DNA from: Mycolicibacterium sp. TUM20985
GTDB taxonomy: Bacteria > Actinomycetota > Actinomycetes > Mycobacteriales > Mycobacteriaceae
DNA length: 64,000 bases
Assembly (NCBI RefSeq): GCF_030295745.1
Contig: NZ_AP027291.1
Span: 3,100,001-3,164,000 of the forward strand
Direction: 5' to 3'
Shown: positions 19,427 to 29,822 of the stretch, piece by piece
Numbering within the stretch: position 1 is the stretch's first letter
Layout of the letters: each line of letters opens with the position of its first letter
Translations under genes and position numbers: made by a program
Notes under the pieces: generated by a model
Told to the model about the DNA's origin: nothing
The model's input: only the letters and a program-made list of their open reading frames with translations
The model's database searches: none

Positions 19427-20899
19427 TTAGAAGGGTGGCGGCGGCTGGTCGTCTCGTGCCTCTTGTTCTGCACGAATTCGCGCCTGCTCGCTGAGCCGGT
19501 CCGCGTTGCGCTGCCGCTCGTCTGCAAGACGTCGAGCCGTCTCCTCGGCGCGTGTGCGCTGCCGCCTGGGCATCATCTCGGAGCGCCCGGGGTGCGGCAG
19601 GATGATCGTGGGCGGGTCCGGCAGCTCCCCGGTCGGCTGCGACAGCGCAGGAAAGTACAGCTGCCCACCCGGCTTGGTGACGTAGACGTGCCCCGTGGGA
19701 GCGACCCATTCGACGGTGCCGTCGGGCAGTTGCCTCTCGAACCATCCGCCGGGGCCTACGTAGAACGTCTTCAGCAAGTGATGTTTTCGGCATTCGCACT
19801 TCATGTTCGAGGCATGCGTCAATCCGCCCAGCACATAGGGAACCGTGTGGTCGATGTCGCAGAGCGTCGCTGGGACGTCGCAGCCGGGGAACCGGCAGAA
19901 GAGGTCGCGGGAGCGCACGAACTCGGCCAGCGCGGTGGATGGTCGGTAACCACACTCGGCGGGAAGGCCGGTCGGAATGACGAGCGGCTTGCGGCGGGCC
20001 GTTCTCGCTAGGTCCCGCACCGTGTCAGCGGCGATCGGTCCGAATCCGTCGACGTAGCCGGGCGCCTCGCCGTCGCCATCGACCGTGGACGACTCGGCAA
20101 TGACGTGAATGACGACCTTCTGGTCCGCGGTGGACTTCTCGGCGGTGCAGTCGTCGCTGCCACACAGGCAGGTCATGAAGTCTTGGCGGTTGGCCAGCGG
20201 GCGGACGGCGTCAGCCCGGAGTTGAGCCTTGGTCCGGGGGTCTTTGGGGCAGACGGTGGCCGTCAGTACGTCGATGCGTCCGTCGAATTCGATGGCGTCA
20301 TTGACGTTGAGGTTGCCCCAGATGCCTGCCATGCCTTGACTCGACGACCTCACGTCGAGATAGCGGTCCTCGGTGGGCTTCTTCGGTTCTCTCACCCACA
20401 CGGGATCGAAGCGGCCAACCCATGAGTCGATGTATTCGGCGATCTTCTTCCGCGAGTACTTCGTCCAACCGGGCGCTCGGCGGGCCAATTCGGCGTCGAT
20501 TCTGGCCACGGCATCGTCGTCGTCGATCAACTCCGTGCGGTAGACGATCGCGAATACCATCGCGAGGTCGATGTCACCACGAGCAAAGACGGCGGCTACC
20601 CGAGGCAGGCGGTCGCGCAGCGCCTCCCCCACCCTGATTAGGCCCGACGCGCGGGCGGACGTGACGCCGACCGCGGCAGCGATCTCGGCCGCGACGGCTT
20701 CCCGGGTATCGATGAAGAAGTACTCGCGTTCACCATCGTCGGCCTGTTGCTTGCGGCGATCCCAGAGCTCGCCGACGGCGCTGAGCCGCCTCGCCTGAAC
20801 TGCGGACTCGAGCTTCGACGTCGCGATGATGGCATCGACCAGCCCGGCGTCGTCGAGACCACGGACGACCTCGGGCTCGGGCAGATCAATCTCGAACAT
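19427..20899 (-). CDS. 13E12/DUF222-family protein with C-terminal HNH nuclease domain
   Basis: This is a member of the mycobacterial 13E12 repeat family: an N-terminal DUF222 helical domain (about 1-290) and a C-terminal HNH domain with CDIDHTVPYVLGGLTHASN and the final CRKHH. The HNH domain also has paired Cys (LFCRFPGC, MKCECRKHH) that can hold zinc. The 490-residue length is normal and the frame is intact. Biological role is not established; HNH domains cut DNA or RNA. The ATG at 20899 follows a CATCAT hexamer by 7 nt, fitting a leaderless start; an ATG at 20923 in frame is an alternative. The C-terminal tail is Arg/Glu-rich. Two tandem CTGTGGATGAAC copies lie upstream. Confidence 0.85.
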   Translation of the reverse strand: MFEIDLPEPEVVRGLDDAGLVDAIIATSKLESAVQARRLSAVGELWDRRKQQADDGEREYFFIDTREAVAAEIAAAVGVTSARASGLIRVGEALRDRLPRVAAVFARGDIDLAMVFAIVYRTELIDDDDAVARIDAELARRAPGWTKYSRKKIAEYIDSWVGRFDPVWVREPKKPTEDRYLDVRSSSQGMAGIWGNLNVNDAIEFDGRIDVLTATVCPKDPRTKAQLRADAVRPLANRQDFMTCLCGSDDCTAEKSTADQKVVIHVIAESSTVDGDGEAPGYVDGFGPIAADTVRDLARTARRKPLVIPTGLPAECGYRPSTALAEFVRSRDLFCRFPGCDVPATLCDIDHTVPYVLGGLTHASNMKCECRKHHLLKTFYVGPGGWFERQLPDGTVEWVAPTGHVYVTKPGGQLYFPALSQPTGELPDPPTIILPHPGRSEMMPRRQRTRAEETARRLADERQRNADRLSEQARIRAEQEARDDQPPPPF

Positions 20900-20949
20900 G
20901 TGTTCGATGATGCCGCGTCTCATGCAGCGCCGAAAGCGCCACAGCTCAA

Positions 20950-20985
20950 TCTGTGGATGAACTCGCGTCTGTGGATGAACGCGAG
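20950..20985. repeat. Tandem 18-bp repeat upstream of the HNH gene
   Basis: Two copies of TCTGTGGATGAAC lie exactly 18 bp apart (20950-20962 and 20968-20980). Read in the direction of the HNH gene they are GTTCATCCACAG, which is close to a DnaA box (one mismatch to TTATCCACA). They end about 51 nt before the preferred start at 20899. A related sequence precedes the genes at 58091 and 59958. Its function is unknown; it is a candidate transcription-factor site. Confidence 0.5.
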
Positions 20986-20991
20986 GATCTT

Positions 20992-23370
20992 CTAGCCGCG
21001 ACGCCACCAACGACGCCGTGAAGCCTGCCGCGGAGCGGGAGCGGGTGGCGTCACGGTTGGCGCTGCGACGCTAGGAGCTGCGTCAGGCTCGGCCGCGACG
21101 TCCTCGGCGACGGCTTCGGCCTCATCGGCACCTTCGACGGCGGCCTCGTGGACCTCGGCGGCGTCGCCTTGCGCAGCCTCCACCTCGCCACCATCAACGG
21201 AGCCAAGGCCTTCTTCGGGCGCGGGCTCTTCCGCCGCGACGTCGGCGGCCGCATCAGGCTCGGCGGCCGTGGCTTCGGCATCGTCGGCACCCTCGACGGA
21301 AGCTTCGCGGACCTCGGCTGCATCGGCTTGTTCAGCCTCAACCTCGCCACCATCAACGGAGCCAAGACCCGCTTCCGGCGCGGGCTCTTCCGCCGCCACC
21401 TCGGCGGCCGCATCAGGCTCGGCGGCCATGGCGTCCTCGGCCGTGGACTGGGCGGCATCGGCACCCACGACGGCAGCCTCGTGAACCTCCGCGGCATCGC
21501 CCTGCGCAGCCTCCACCTCGCCACCATCAACGGAGCCAAGACCGGCTTCGGGCGCAGGCTCTTCCGCCGCCACGTCCTCAGCGGCAGCCTCATGAACCTC
21601 GGCTGCATCGGCTTGCGCAGCCTCAACCTCGCCACCATCAACGGAGCCGAGGTCGGCTTCCGGCGCGGGCTCTTCCGCCGCCACGTCGGCGGCCGCATCA
21701 GGCTCGGCGGCCATGGCCTCGGCATCATCGGCACCCCCGACGGCAGCCTCGTGAACCTCGGCGGCGTCGGCTTGCGCAGCCTCTTCCGCCGCCACCTCGG
21801 CGACTGCATCAGGCTCGGCAGCGACGTCTTCAGCGACCGACTCGGCCTCGTCGGCACCCTCGACGGCGGCCTCGTGGACCACGGCGGCGTCTTCTTGCGC
21901 AGCTTCAACCTCGCCACCGTCAACGGAACCAAGGCCGGCTTCGGGCGCGGGCGTTTCGGCGACGACCTCGGCGGCCGCATCAGGCTCGGCCGCGACGTCC
22001 TCGGCCGCGGCTTCGGCATCGTCGACACCCTCGACCGCGGCCTCGTGGACCTCGGCCGCGTCAGCTTGCGCCGCCTCGACCTCGCTGCCATCGACGGACC
22101 CAAGCCCGGCTTCCGGCGCGGCGGTTGAATCTTCGGCCGCGACCTCGTCTGCCACGGTCTCGGCCTCGGCAGCCGCTTCCACGGCCGCCTCGTGCGCTTC
22201 GGGTGCGGCGACCTCCGCAGCGCGAGCGTCCTCACCCTCGACAGCGCCGAGACCTGCTTCCGGCTGGTCAGCTGCGTCACCTGCGGCGGCGAACGCCTCC
22301 GCCTCGGCGATGTCCTCCGACGGGGCCGTCTCGACCTGCTCGGTCAGATCCTCCGCCTCCGCAGCAGCCTCCGACGCGGTGCCGGGCGGCGCCTCTGCCC
22401 GGTCCTCGTCCCCGGCGACCTTGGCCGCCGCAACCACGCCCGACGTCGCTGTAACGGCGACCAACTCAGCACCCAACTCGTCGAGCAGCGTCTCGTCGGG
22501 TGCGTTGCCGCGCAAGGTTGCCGGATCTTCGCGGCCCTTGGGCGCCACCATGATGTAGATGACCGCACCGATGAACACGAACGTCGAGGTGAAGGTGTTC
22601 ACCCGGATGCCCGCGATGAGCGTGGCAGTGTCGCTGCGCATCAACTCGACCCAGAACCGGCCGACGCAGTATCCCGCCACGTAAAGCGCGAACAGGCGGC
22701 CGTGACCAAGCTTGAAACGGCGGTCGGCCCAGAGCAGAACGGCGAAGATGAGCACGTTCCATAGGAGCTCGTACAGGAACGTGGGATGCACGACCGCGTA
22801 CACCTGGCCCGTCGACACCCCATCGAGGGAGTGCGGGCTGACCACGCCCGACGGGTCCAACCGGTCATAGATCGTCAGACCCCAGGGCAGATCCGTCTCG
22901 CGGCCGTAGAGCTCCTGGTTGAAGTAGTTGCCCAGCCGCCCGAGGGCCTGCGCCAAGATGATGCCCGGCGCAACTGCATCGCCGAAGGCGGGCAACGGGA
23001 TTCCCCGGTGCCGGCAAGCGATCCACGCGCCGACGGCGCCCAGGGCCACGGCGCCCCAGATGCCCAGGCCGCCATCCCAAATCCGCAGGGCCGCTGCGAA
23101 ACCCGCACCGTCGGGGCCAAAGTACTTCGGCCAGTCCGTCATGACGTGGTACAGCCGACCGCCGATCAGACCGAACGGCACCGCCCACAACGCCACGTCG
23201 TAGATGACGCCACGTTCGCCACCACGCGCCTCCCACCGACGATCGCCGATGACCAGGGCCGCCACGATGCCAGCGATGATGCACAGGGCGTAGGCCCGGA
23301 TCGGAACGAACCCGAGGTGCCACACCCCCTGCGACGGACTCGGGATGAGGGCCAAAACGGTTGTCGTCAC
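20992..23370 (-). CDS. lgt: Prolipoprotein diacylglyceryl transferase with very long acidic repeat tail
   Basis: Lgt moves diacylglycerol from phosphatidylglycerol to the lipobox Cys of prolipoproteins, in the plasma membrane. Residues 1 to about 285 are a complete Lgt: seven hydrophobic helices, the GGRLYHV motif, WDGGLGIWG and the signature [14 protein letters not shown]. From about residue 290 to 780 follows an Ala/Glu/Asp/Val-rich tail. It holds seven units with the heptad GLGSVDG (or close variants) plus one unit lacking it, and ends in the basic [12 protein letters not shown]. Total length is 792 residues against about 290 for enteric Lgt; mycobacterial Lgt often has some C-terminal extension, but this one is extreme. 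The GTG overlaps the trpA stop by 4 nt. Confidence 0.95.
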   Translation of the reverse strand: MTTTVLALIPSPSQGVWHLGFVPIRAYALCIIAGIVAALVIGDRRWEARGGERGVIYDVALWAVPFGLIGGRLYHVMTDWPKYFGPDGAGFAAALRIWDGGLGIWGAVALGAVGAWIACRHRGIPLPAFGDAVAPGIILAQALGRLGNYFNQELYGRETDLPWGLTIYDRLDPSGVVSPHSLDGVSTGQVYAVVHPTFLYELLWNVLIFAVLLWADRRFKLGHGRLFALYVAGYCVGRFWVELMRSDTATLIAGIRVNTFTSTFVFIGAVIYIMVAPKGREDPATLRGNAPDETLLDELGAELVAVTATSGVVAAAKVAGDEDRAEAPPGTASEAAAEAEDLTEQVETAPSEDIAEAEAFAAAGDAADQPEAGLGAVEGEDARAAEVAAPEAHEAAVEAAAEAETVADEVAAEDSTAAPEAGLGSVDGSEVEAAQADAAEVHEAAVEGVDDAEAAAEDVAAEPDAAAEVVAETPAPEAGLGSVDGGEVEAAQEDAAVVHEAAVEGADEAESVAEDVAAEPDAVAEVAAEEAAQADAAEVHEAAVGGADDAEAMAAEPDAAADVAAEEPAPEADLGSVDGGEVEAAQADAAEVHEAAAEDVAAEEPAPEAGLGSVDGGEVEAAQGDAAEVHEAAVVGADAAQSTAEDAMAAEPDAAAEVAAEEPAPEAGLGSVDGGEVEAEQADAAEVREASVEGADDAEATAAEPDAAADVAAEEPAPEEGLGSVDGGEVEAAQGDAAEVHEAAVEGADEAEAVAEDVAAEPDAAPSVAAPTVTPPAPAPRQASRRRWWRRG
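21100..22270 (-). repeat. In-frame coding minisatellite in the lgt tail
   Basis: The segment encoding GLGSVDG recurs with its marker sequence starting near 21187, 21346, 21520, 21631, 21913, 22084 and 22230. Spacings are 159, 174, 111, 282, 171 and about 146 bp; the measurable ones are multiples of three. Each unit reads roughly [20 protein letters not shown] and then [17 protein letters not shown]. The 282-bp interval contains a unit that lost its GLGSVDG part, as expected from unequal recombination or slippage. Confidence 0.85.
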
Positions 23371-24161
23371 TCAGAAATCCTCTGTCGCACACCCTCGGCG
23401 AGTTCTTCGGTCAGTGCCCTCAGTGCTGGTAAGCCGTCAGTCAGTGCCGTCACCAGTGCGGATCCGACGATCACGCCATCGGCGTAAGAGCCGATCTGCG
23501 CCGCCTGCTCGCGCGACCGCACGCCAAGCCCGACGCCCACAGGGATATCCGAGACCTCGCGGACGCGCCGCACCAACTCCGGCGCGAGGTCCGACACGGC
23601 ATCACGGGCACCCGTCACGCCCATCGTGGAAGCGGCGTAGACGAATCCGTGCGACGCCGACACCGTCGCGGACAGACGTTCCGGCGTCGATGACGGCGCC
23701 ACCAGGAAGATTCGGTCCAGACCATGTTCGTCGGACGCGTGAATCCATTCGTCGGCTTCGTCTGGGATGAGGTCCGGGGTGATCAGACCCAGGCCGCCGG
23801 CCGACGCGAGATCGCGCGCGAAGGCATCGATCCCCCAGCGCAGGACCGGGTTCCAGTACGTCATGACGACCGCGCTTCCACCCGCATTGCTGATGGCCTC
23901 CACGGCCGACAGCGCATCCCGCACCCGCACGCCACCCTGCAGCGCCACCTGCGTCGCCGCGGCGATGGTCGGGCCGTCCATCCCAGGATCGGAATACGCG
24001 ACGCCGACTTCGATGATGTCGCAACCAGATTCGACCATCGCCGTCATCGCCGCAATGGAGGTTTCGACGTCCGGGAAGCCGGTGGGGAGGTAGCCGATGA
24101 GCGCGGACCGCTGCTCAGCCCGGCACTCCGCGAATACCGTCGACAGCCCGCCGGCCGTCAC
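23367..24161 (-). CDS. trpA: Tryptophan synthase alpha subunit
   Basis: TrpA cleaves indole-3-glycerol phosphate to indole and glyceraldehyde-3-phosphate, feeding indole to TrpB. The 264-residue TIM barrel has the catalytic Glu51 and Asp62 in [16 protein letters not shown] and the phosphate-binding GVGLGVRS and [11 protein letters not shown] loops. The GTG at 24161 overlaps the trpB stop as GTGA; a frame extending further upstream runs into trpB. The stop overlaps the lgt start by 4 nt, so lgt is translated as part of the trp operon. Confidence 0.96.
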   Translation of the reverse strand: MTAGGLSTVFAECRAEQRSALIGYLPTGFPDVETSIAAMTAMVESGCDIIEVGVAYSDPGMDGPTIAAATQVALQGGVRVRDALSAVEAISNAGGSAVVMTYWNPVLRWGIDAFARDLASAGGLGLITPDLIPDEADEWIHASDEHGLDRIFLVAPSSTPERLSATVSASHGFVYAASTMGVTGARDAVSDLAPELVRRVREVSDIPVGVGLGVRSREQAAQIGSYADGVIVGSALVTALTDGLPALRALTEELAEGVRQRISE

Positions 24162-25423
24162 GGCGTCCCCTGATCGTCGAAGAGGCCGAACCACTTGGCG
24201 GCGGTCTCGACGTCCTTGTCACCGCGGCCGGACAGGTTGATCAGGATGATCGAACCGGGGCCGAGTTCCACGCCGAGTTCGAGGGCACCCGCCACGGCGT
24301 GTGCGGACTCGATCGCCGGGATGATCCCCTCGGTCCGAGACAACAGCGAGAACGCGTCCATCGCCTGGGTGTCGGTGATCGGACGGTACTCGGCGCGACC
24401 GGCGTCCTTCAGGAAGGCGTGCTCCGGGCCGACGCCTGGGTAGTCGAGACCGGCTGAGATGGAATGAGATTCGACGGTCTGGCCGTCCTCGTCCTGCAAC
24501 AGGTAGGAGAACGAGCCCTGGAACGCGCCGGGCGTGCCACCGGCAAAGGTGGCGGCGTGCCGGCCCGTCTCTACGCCGTCACCCGCAGCCTCGTATCCGA
24601 TCAGCCGGACGCCGGGATCGTCGAGGAAGGCATGGAAGACGCCGATGGCGTTGGATCCCCCGCCGATGCACGCGGTCACCGCGTCGGGGAGCCGGCCCGC
24701 CTGGTCGAGGATCTGAACCCGAGCCTCCATGCCGATCACGCGCTGGAAGTCGCGCACCATGGTGGGGAACGGGTGCGGGCCCGCCGCGGTACCGAAGCAG
24801 TAGTACGTGTCGTCGGCGTTGGCGACCCAGTCCCGGAAGGTCTCGTTGATCGCGTCCTTCAGCGTCTTCGAACCAGATTCGACGGCCACCACCTCGGCAC
24901 CGAGCAGTCGCATCCGGGCGACGTTGAGGGCTTGACGCGCGGTGTCGACGGCGCCCATGTAGATCACGCACCTCAGGCCCAGCAGTGCGCAGGCCGTGGC
25001 GGAGGCCACGCCGTGCTGACCGGCGCCCGTCTCGGCGATGATGCGGGTCTTGCCCATCTGCTTGGCGAGGAGCGCCTGGCCGAGCACGTTGTTGATCTTG
25101 TGAGAACCCGTGTGGTTCAGATCTTCCCGTTTCAGGAAGATCCGTGCGCCACCGGCGTACTCACTGAGCCGCTCCGCCTCGTAGAGCGGGGACGGGCGTC
25201 CCGTGTAATGCCGCTGCAGTCGGTCGAGTTCGTCGAGGAACGTCTGGTCGGTCCTGGCCTTCTCGTAAGCCGCGGTCACCTCTTCGATGACCGCCATGAG
25301 CGCCTCGGGAACCAGCCGCCCGCCATAGGGACCGAAGTGCCCCTTGGCGTCGGGGTCGTGCGTCGTTGGTTCGGCGATGGCTGCGCTGGAACGCGGCAGC
25401 TCCGGGCCTACGAATTCGGCCAC
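24158..25423 (-). CDS. trpB: Tryptophan synthase beta subunit
   Basis: TrpB joins indole and serine to form tryptophan on pyridoxal phosphate. The 421-residue protein has the PLP Lys in [11 protein letters not shown], the [13 protein letters not shown] loop, the phosphate-binding GGGSNAIG and the C-terminal SGRGDKD. It starts with GTG 25423, 4 nt after the trpC stop; I see no strong ribosome-binding site, so reinitiation after trpC is likely. A longer frame running upstream into trpC lacks support. Confidence 0.96.
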   Translation of the reverse strand: MAEFVGPELPRSSAAIAEPTTHDPDAKGHFGPYGGRLVPEALMAVIEEVTAAYEKARTDQTFLDELDRLQRHYTGRPSPLYEAERLSEYAGGARIFLKREDLNHTGSHKINNVLGQALLAKQMGKTRIIAETGAGQHGVASATACALLGLRCVIYMGAVDTARQALNVARMRLLGAEVVAVESGSKTLKDAINETFRDWVANADDTYYCFGTAAGPHPFPTMVRDFQRVIGMEARVQILDQAGRLPDAVTACIGGGSNAIGVFHAFLDDPGVRLIGYEAAGDGVETGRHAATFAGGTPGAFQGSFSYLLQDEDGQTVESHSISAGLDYPGVGPEHAFLKDAGRAEYRPITDTQAMDAFSLLSRTEGIIPAIESAHAVAGALELGVELGPGSIILINLSGRGDKDVETAAKWFGLFDDQGTP

Positions 25424-25427
25424 TGTG

Positions 25428-26246
25428 TCAGCGCGACGGTTTCGGGCAGGACGGGTGCGTGCCTGCGGTGACGAGATCGGCCACGGCGCTGCGGGGATCA
25501 CCACTGGTGACCAGTCCCTCACCGACGAGAACGGCGTCGGCCCCGGCTCCTGCATACGCGAGCAGGTCGGCGGTGCCCCGAACGCCGGACTCGGCGATCC
25601 GGATGACGTTGGAGGGCAGGCCCGGGGCGATGCGGGCGAAGCAGTCCCGATCCACCTCGAGAGTCTTGAGATCGCGTGCGTTGACACCGATCACGCGGGC
25701 GCCTGCCTGCAGAGCACGGTCGGCTTCCTCCTCGGTGTGGACCTCGACGAGAGCGGTCATCCCCAGCGATTCCGTGCGATCGATCATCGACACCAGCGCC
25801 GACTGCTCGAGTGCCGCCACGATCAACAGCAGCATGTCGGCACCGTGGGCGCGGGCCTCGTGAATCTGGTAGGGGCCGACGATGAAGTCCTTGCGCAGCA
25901 CGGGGATCGTCACCGCGGCACGGACGGCGTCGAGATCGTCGAGCGAGCCGTTGAAACGGCGTTGCTCGGTCAGGACGCTGATGACCCTGGCTCCGCCGTC
26001 CTGGTACGCGCGTGCCAACTTGGCCGGGTCCGAGATGGTGGCGAGCTCACCGCGCGACGGGCTGGCGCGCTTCACCTCGGCGATGACACCGATGCCGTCG
26101 GCCCGCAGCGCCGCCATCACGTCGAGGGCAGCGCGGGCGTCCTTGGCCTTTTGCTTGACCTCGACCAAGGTCACGAGCGCCTCACGAGCGGCTACGTCGG
26201 CCCGAACTCCCTCGATGATGGAGTCGAGCACGGTCCCCGAACTCAT
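25428..26246 (-). CDS. trpC: Indole-3-glycerol phosphate synthase
   Basis: TrpC closes the indole ring from carboxyphenylamino-deoxyribulose phosphate. The 272-residue TIM barrel shows [15 protein letters not shown] (catalytic Lys and Glu region), [40 protein letters not shown] and VLVGEGLV. The ATG at 26246 is the first plausible start. It lies 83 nt after the Trp-region membrane protein and 4 nt before trpB. It is a stand-alone TrpC, not fused to TrpF. Confidence 0.96.
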   Translation of the reverse strand: MSSGTVLDSIIEGVRADVAAREALVTLVEVKQKAKDARAALDVMAALRADGIGVIAEVKRASPSRGELATISDPAKLARAYQDGGARVISVLTEQRRFNGSLDDLDAVRAAVTIPVLRKDFIVGPYQIHEARAHGADMLLLIVAALEQSALVSMIDRTESLGMTALVEVHTEEEADRALQAGARVIGVNARDLKTLEVDRDCFARIAPGLPSNVIRIAESGVRGTADLLAYAGAGADAVLVGEGLVTSGDPRSAVADLVTAGTHPSCPKPSR

Positions 26247-26329
26247 CAGCCGTCGCTCCCGATTCTTGCCCTCTGGAAGTCCCAGGTGAACTCCTCCGGA
26301 AAGGGTAGTCGCCAGCGCCACACGGGCTG

Positions 26330-26935
26330 TCACCGCCCCTCGTTGTCCGAATTCGTCGGGTCGCGGCCCTCGTCGAGCGCATCCCAGATCATCCGTTCGG
26401 ACATGTCGTCGTCGGCGCTCTCCTGCCGCGCAGCCTCCCGCTTCACCGCCGGCGCCGCGTACTTCCCGGACGTCATCGCGGTGTCCGTGCCGCTCCTGGC
26501 CGCCGACCGCATTAGCAGTACGGAGCCGATCAGGGCGCACACCGCGGCCGCCAGCGTCACCACCGCGCCCCCGTGGTGGCGTTGGGTGCCGATCAGCGCG
26601 GTGATCGGGATCTGCGCCAGGTCCGCCGCCCGCGGGGCGACGTCGCGGACGACCCATAGACCGACTCCCAGATAGCCCATGCCGATCGTCGCGACCGCGA
26701 CGAGCGCGCCCACGAGTCGCAATATCCACCCGTGTACCGCGAGCGCGGCGACGGCGGCGGCGAGGGTGACCAAGGCCAGGGGCACCAGGGCGGTGGACCA
26801 GGACGCGCCGTTCAGCGTCGTCGACTTCGGCTGCCCGAGGCCGTCGAACGACGTCACGTCTACCCACGTCATCCGCGAGGCCACCCACAGCGCCAGCGCG
26901 GACAGCACGAGCAGGAGCTGCGCGACGCGGGTCAC
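26330..26935 (-). CDS. Trp-region conserved membrane protein
   Basis: This 201-residue protein belongs to the actinobacterial 'Trp region' membrane-protein family, which lies between trpE and trpC. It has four hydrophobic segments (about 5-20, 48-66, 70-95 and 122-142) and a polar C-terminal tail of about 55 residues rich in Asp/Glu/Arg. Residues [13 protein letters not shown] follow the first helix. Function is unknown; position suggests a link to tryptophan synthesis or transport. The GTG overlaps the trpE stop as GTGA. Confidence 0.85.
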   Translation of the reverse strand: MTRVAQLLLVLSALALWVASRMTWVDVTSFDGLGQPKSTTLNGASWSTALVPLALVTLAAAVAALAVHGWILRLVGALVAVATIGMGYLGVGLWVVRDVAPRAADLAQIPITALIGTQRHHGGAVVTLAAAVCALIGSVLLMRSAARSGTDTAMTSGKYAAPAVKREAARQESADDDMSERMIWDALDEGRDPTNSDNEGR

Positions 26936-28479
26936 GGCTCACTCAGGGTCTCGGCGGCGGCGATCGCGTTGAGCACCGCACGCGCCTTGTTCGAGGCCTC
27001 GTCGAATTCGTACTGGCCGTTCGAGTCGGCGACGACACCGCCGCCCGCTTGCACGTATGCGGTGCCGTCCCGCATGAGCGCGGTCCTGATGGCGATCGCG
27101 AAATCGGCGTTGCCCGCGAAGTCGAGGTACCCCAGGACGCCCCCATACAGGCCGCGCCGGGTCTTCTCGACCTCTTCGATGAGCTCCATCGCCCGCACCT
27201 TGGGCGCCCCCGACAGCGTGCCGGCCGGGAAGCAGGCCGTGATGGCGTCGAGTGCTGTCTTGCCGTCGGCCAGATGTCCCGTGACGGTCGACACGAGATG
27301 CATGACGTGGCTGTAACGCTCGATGTGGCTGTAGTCCTCCACGCGAACGGTGCCGGGGACGCACACCCGCCCGAGGTCGTTGCGGCCGAGGTCCACCAGC
27401 ATCAGGTGCTCGGCCCGTTCCTTCTCGTCGGCCAGGAGCTCCTTCTCCAGCAGCACGTCCTCCTCCTCGGTCGCACCGCGCCAGCGCGTGCCAGCGATCG
27501 GATGGGTCGTCGCCTTGCCGTCGCTGACCGTCACCAGGGCCTCGGGACTGGACCCGACAACCGAGAAATCAAGTTCGCCAACACTATTGGGGACGTTCAG
27601 TAAGTACATGTACGGACTGGGGTTGGTGACCCGCAGCAGCCGGTACACGTCGATGGGATCGGCGGAGGTGTCCATCTCGAAGCGCTGCGACGGCACCACC
27701 TGGAACGCCTCCCCCGCCTCGATGTCACCGACGAGCTTCTCCACGATCGCCGAGTACTCCTCGACGGTGCGCTGGGCGCGCTGGCGGGGTTCCGGCCTGC
27801 CGAAGGTCGCGACGGCCGACGCGAGCGGCTCGCCGAGCGCCGTGGTCATGACGTCCAACCGCCCCACCGCCTCGTCGTAGGCCTGATCCACGTGCTCGTC
27901 GGTGCCATTCCAATTGACCGCGTTGGCGATCAACGTGATCGTGCCCTCGTGATGGTCGACCGCGGCGATGTCCGTCGCCAGGAGCAGAAGCATGTCCGGC
28001 AGGTGCAGATCGTCGACGGCGAGTTCGGGTAGACGTTCCAGCCGGCGCACCATGTCGTAGGCGAAGAAGCCGACCAGTCCACTCGACAGCGGCGGAAGTC
28101 CGGGCAGCGCCGCGGTGGCCAACACCTCGAGGGTGGTGCGCAGCGCCTTCAGCGGATCGCCCCCGGTCGGAGCGCCCTGCGGGGTGACGCCGAGCCACAC
28201 CGCCTGATCGTCACGCACGGTCAGCGCCGACGGAGAACCGGCGCCGATGAACGACCACCGGGACCAGGACCGGCCGTTCTCCGCGGACTCCAGCAGGAAC
28301 GTGCCCGGCCGGTTGCCGGCGAGCTTGCGGTACGCCGACAGGGGCGTCTCGCTGTCGGCGAGCACCTTTCGCGTCACGGGAACCACGCGGTGCTCGGCGG
28401 CCAGCACCCGGAAGTCCTCGCGTGACGTCGTCATGGCGAGGTGGGCGGCCGGTGACGCGACCTGGGGATGTCCTTGCAC
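26932..28479 (-). CDS. trpE: Anthranilate synthase component I
   Basis: TrpE converts chorismate to anthranilate, with ammonia from TrpG, whose gene is not in this window. The 515-residue protein has the tryptophan-feedback motif around [13 protein letters not shown], and the catalytic domain with [48 protein letters not shown] and [13 protein letters not shown] chose GTG 28479, since GGGAGGA lies 7-8 nt upstream; an in-frame ATG at 28434 would also leave a complete enzyme. It heads the trpE-membrane protein-trpC-trpB-trpA-lgt operon. I see no Trp-codon leader peptide in the 87 nt upstream. Confidence 0.96.
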   Translation of the reverse strand: MQGHPQVASPAAHLAMTTSREDFRVLAAEHRVVPVTRKVLADSETPLSAYRKLAGNRPGTFLLESAENGRSWSRWSFIGAGSPSALTVRDDQAVWLGVTPQGAPTGGDPLKALRTTLEVLATAALPGLPPLSSGLVGFFAYDMVRRLERLPELAVDDLHLPDMLLLLATDIAAVDHHEGTITLIANAVNWNGTDEHVDQAYDEAVGRLDVMTTALGEPLASAVATFGRPEPRQRAQRTVEEYSAIVEKLVGDIEAGEAFQVVPSQRFEMDTSADPIDVYRLLRVTNPSPYMYLLNVPNSVGELDFSVVGSSPEALVTVSDGKATTHPIAGTRWRGATEEEDVLLEKELLADEKERAEHLMLVDLGRNDLGRVCVPGTVRVEDYSHIERYSHVMHLVSTVTGHLADGKTALDAITACFPAGTLSGAPKVRAMELIEEVEKTRRGLYGGVLGYLDFAGNADFAIAIRTALMRDGTAYVQAGGGVVADSNGQYEFDEASNKARAVLNAIAAAETLSEP

Positions 28480-28566
28480 GAGACGATCCTCCCAGATCGG
28501 CGCGGGTGAACTGACCCGGGAAGGCACGAGCAAGCCCGTTCCTCGTTCTGGCGTAGCGTGACGCCC

Positions 28567-29022
28567 ATGAAACGTGGTGACAAGGTTGCCGAGTTCGAAC
28601 TGCCCGATCAGACCGGCACCGTCCGCAGTCTGACGAGGCTCCTCGCGGACGGCCCGATCGTGCTGTTCTTCTATCCGGCGGCGATGACGCCCGGGTGCAC
28701 GAAGGAAGCCTGCCACTTCCGCGATCTCGCCTCGGAATTCGCCTCGGTCGGGGCGAACCGGGTGGGCATCTCCACCGATGCAGTCGCCAAGCAGGCGAAG
28801 TTCGCCGAGATGCAGAAGTTCGACTATCCGCTCCTCTCGGACTCCGAGGGCACCGTAGCCGCTCAGTTCGGCGTCAAGCGCGGCCTGCTCGGCAAGCTGA
28901 TGCCGGTCAAGCGGACCACGTTCGTGATCGATACCGACCGCACCGTCCTCGACGTCATCGCCAGCGAGCTCAGCATGGACACCCACGCGGACAAGGCACT
29001 CGAGGTGCTGCGTTCCCGGTGA
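28567..29022 (+). CDS. bcpB: Peroxiredoxin, BCP/PrxQ family
   Basis: This 151-residue thiol peroxidase reduces hydrogen peroxide and organic peroxides. It has the peroxidatic Cys44 in [13 protein letters not shown] and a resolving Cys49 five residues later, the BCP/PrxQ arrangement. The C-terminal [15 protein letters not shown] block is also typical. I prefer the ATG at 28567 to a GTG three codons earlier. A TAGCGT hexamer (28554-28559) lies exactly 7 nt before this ATG, predicting a leaderless transcript. It is divergent from trpE and overlaps the following ABC gene by 4 nt. Confidence 0.93.
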   Translation: MKRGDKVAEFELPDQTGTVRSLTRLLADGPIVLFFYPAAMTPGCTKEACHFRDLASEFASVGANRVGISTDAVAKQAKFAEMQKFDYPLLSDSEGTVAAQFGVKRGLLGKLMPVKRTTFVIDTDRTVLDVIASELSMDTHADKALEVLRSR

Positions 29023-29816
29023 AACCCGTTCTGCAGCTTGACGATGTGACGTTCCGCCGTGACGGCAAACAGATCATCGACGGTATCTCGCTGACGGTGA
29101 ACGAAGGCGAACACTGGGCGTTGCTCGGGCCCAACGGCGCGGGCAAGAGCACGCTGCTCGGTTTTTGCGGCGCCGTCACCTTTCCCAGCTCCGGCAGCGT
29201 ACGGATACTCGGAGAACAGATGGGACGGACCGACCTCGCGGCGCTGCGACGCTCCATTGGCCACGTCAACCCGCGCCACCGACTTCAGCACCCGCGGACC
29301 GTGCGGGAAGTCGTGCTGACGGGCATCACCGGAACCAACGACCTGCCGCTGCGCTGGACGCCCACCTCGGACGACGTCGACCGCGCCGACGCCATGGTGG
29401 AGACCGTCGGACTGACCCGCATCGCGAGCAGCGTGTGGCCAACGCTGTCGCAGGGCGAACGTGGTCGGACGCTGATCGCGCGGGCACTCATCTCCGGCGC
29501 CCGCCTGCTCCTGCTCGACGAGCCGTCGACCGGGCTCGACGTCGCCGCCCGCGAGCAGCTTCTGGAGACCATCGACTCACTCGGCGAGGCACATCCCGAC
29601 GTCGCTTCGATCCTCGTCACCCACCACCTCGAGGAGCTTCCGAGCACGACGACCCATGCCCTGCTCATCGCCGAGGGGCGGACGGTGGCGATCGGCACGG
29701 CGCAGGACACCGTCACCACCGACAACGTCACGGCGGCGTTCTCGCACCCCGTGCAGGTGGCCTACGACAGCGGCCGGTGGACTGCGCGAGCCAAGGCAAC
29801 CCGAATGGAGATCTGA
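29019..29816 (+). CDS. Orphan ABC-type ATPase (YlmA/ModF-like)
   Basis: This 265-residue single ATPase domain has Walker [13 protein letters not shown], a Q-loop region in which the usual Gln is not obvious (HVNPRHRL), signature LSQGERGR, Walker [13 protein letters not shown] and a switch His (LVTHHLEE). It resembles the stand-alone YlmA/ModF branch. No permease or binding protein is adjacent, so it may not be a transporter subunit at all. The GTG overlaps the bcpB stop as GTGA, linking it to the peroxiredoxin. The product of its action is unknown. Confidence 0.85.
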   Translation: MKPVLQLDDVTFRRDGKQIIDGISLTVNEGEHWALLGPNGAGKSTLLGFCGAVTFPSSGSVRILGEQMGRTDLAALRRSIGHVNPRHRLQHPRTVREVVLTGITGTNDLPLRWTPTSDDVDRADAMVETVGLTRIASSVWPTLSQGERGRTLIARALISGARLLLLDEPSTGLDVAAREQLLETIDSLGEAHPDVASILVTHHLEELPSTTTHALLIAEGRTVAIGTAQDTVTTDNVTAAFSHPVQVAYDSGRWTARAKATRMEI

Positions 29817-29822
29817 CGCTCG

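Noticed and set aside
20899-20991. LexA/SOS box before the HNH gene
   Set aside because: No TCGAAC-N4-GTTCGA-like sequence; the GAAC sequences belong to the tandem direct repeat.
21148-22128. Long repetitive plus-strand frame opposite the lgt tail
   Set aside because: It mirrors the coding repeat of lgt in antisense, has no ribosome-binding site and its sequence is a codon shadow of the Ala/Glu-rich tail.
21100-22270. Possible CRISPR or noncoding repeat array
   Set aside because: Unit lengths are variable, all in phase with the lgt frame, and there are no conserved short repeats with unique spacers.
28480-28566. trpE attenuator or leader peptide
   Set aside because: No Trp-rich short frame and no terminator with U-run; only a weak 5-bp stem (ACGAG/CTCGT).
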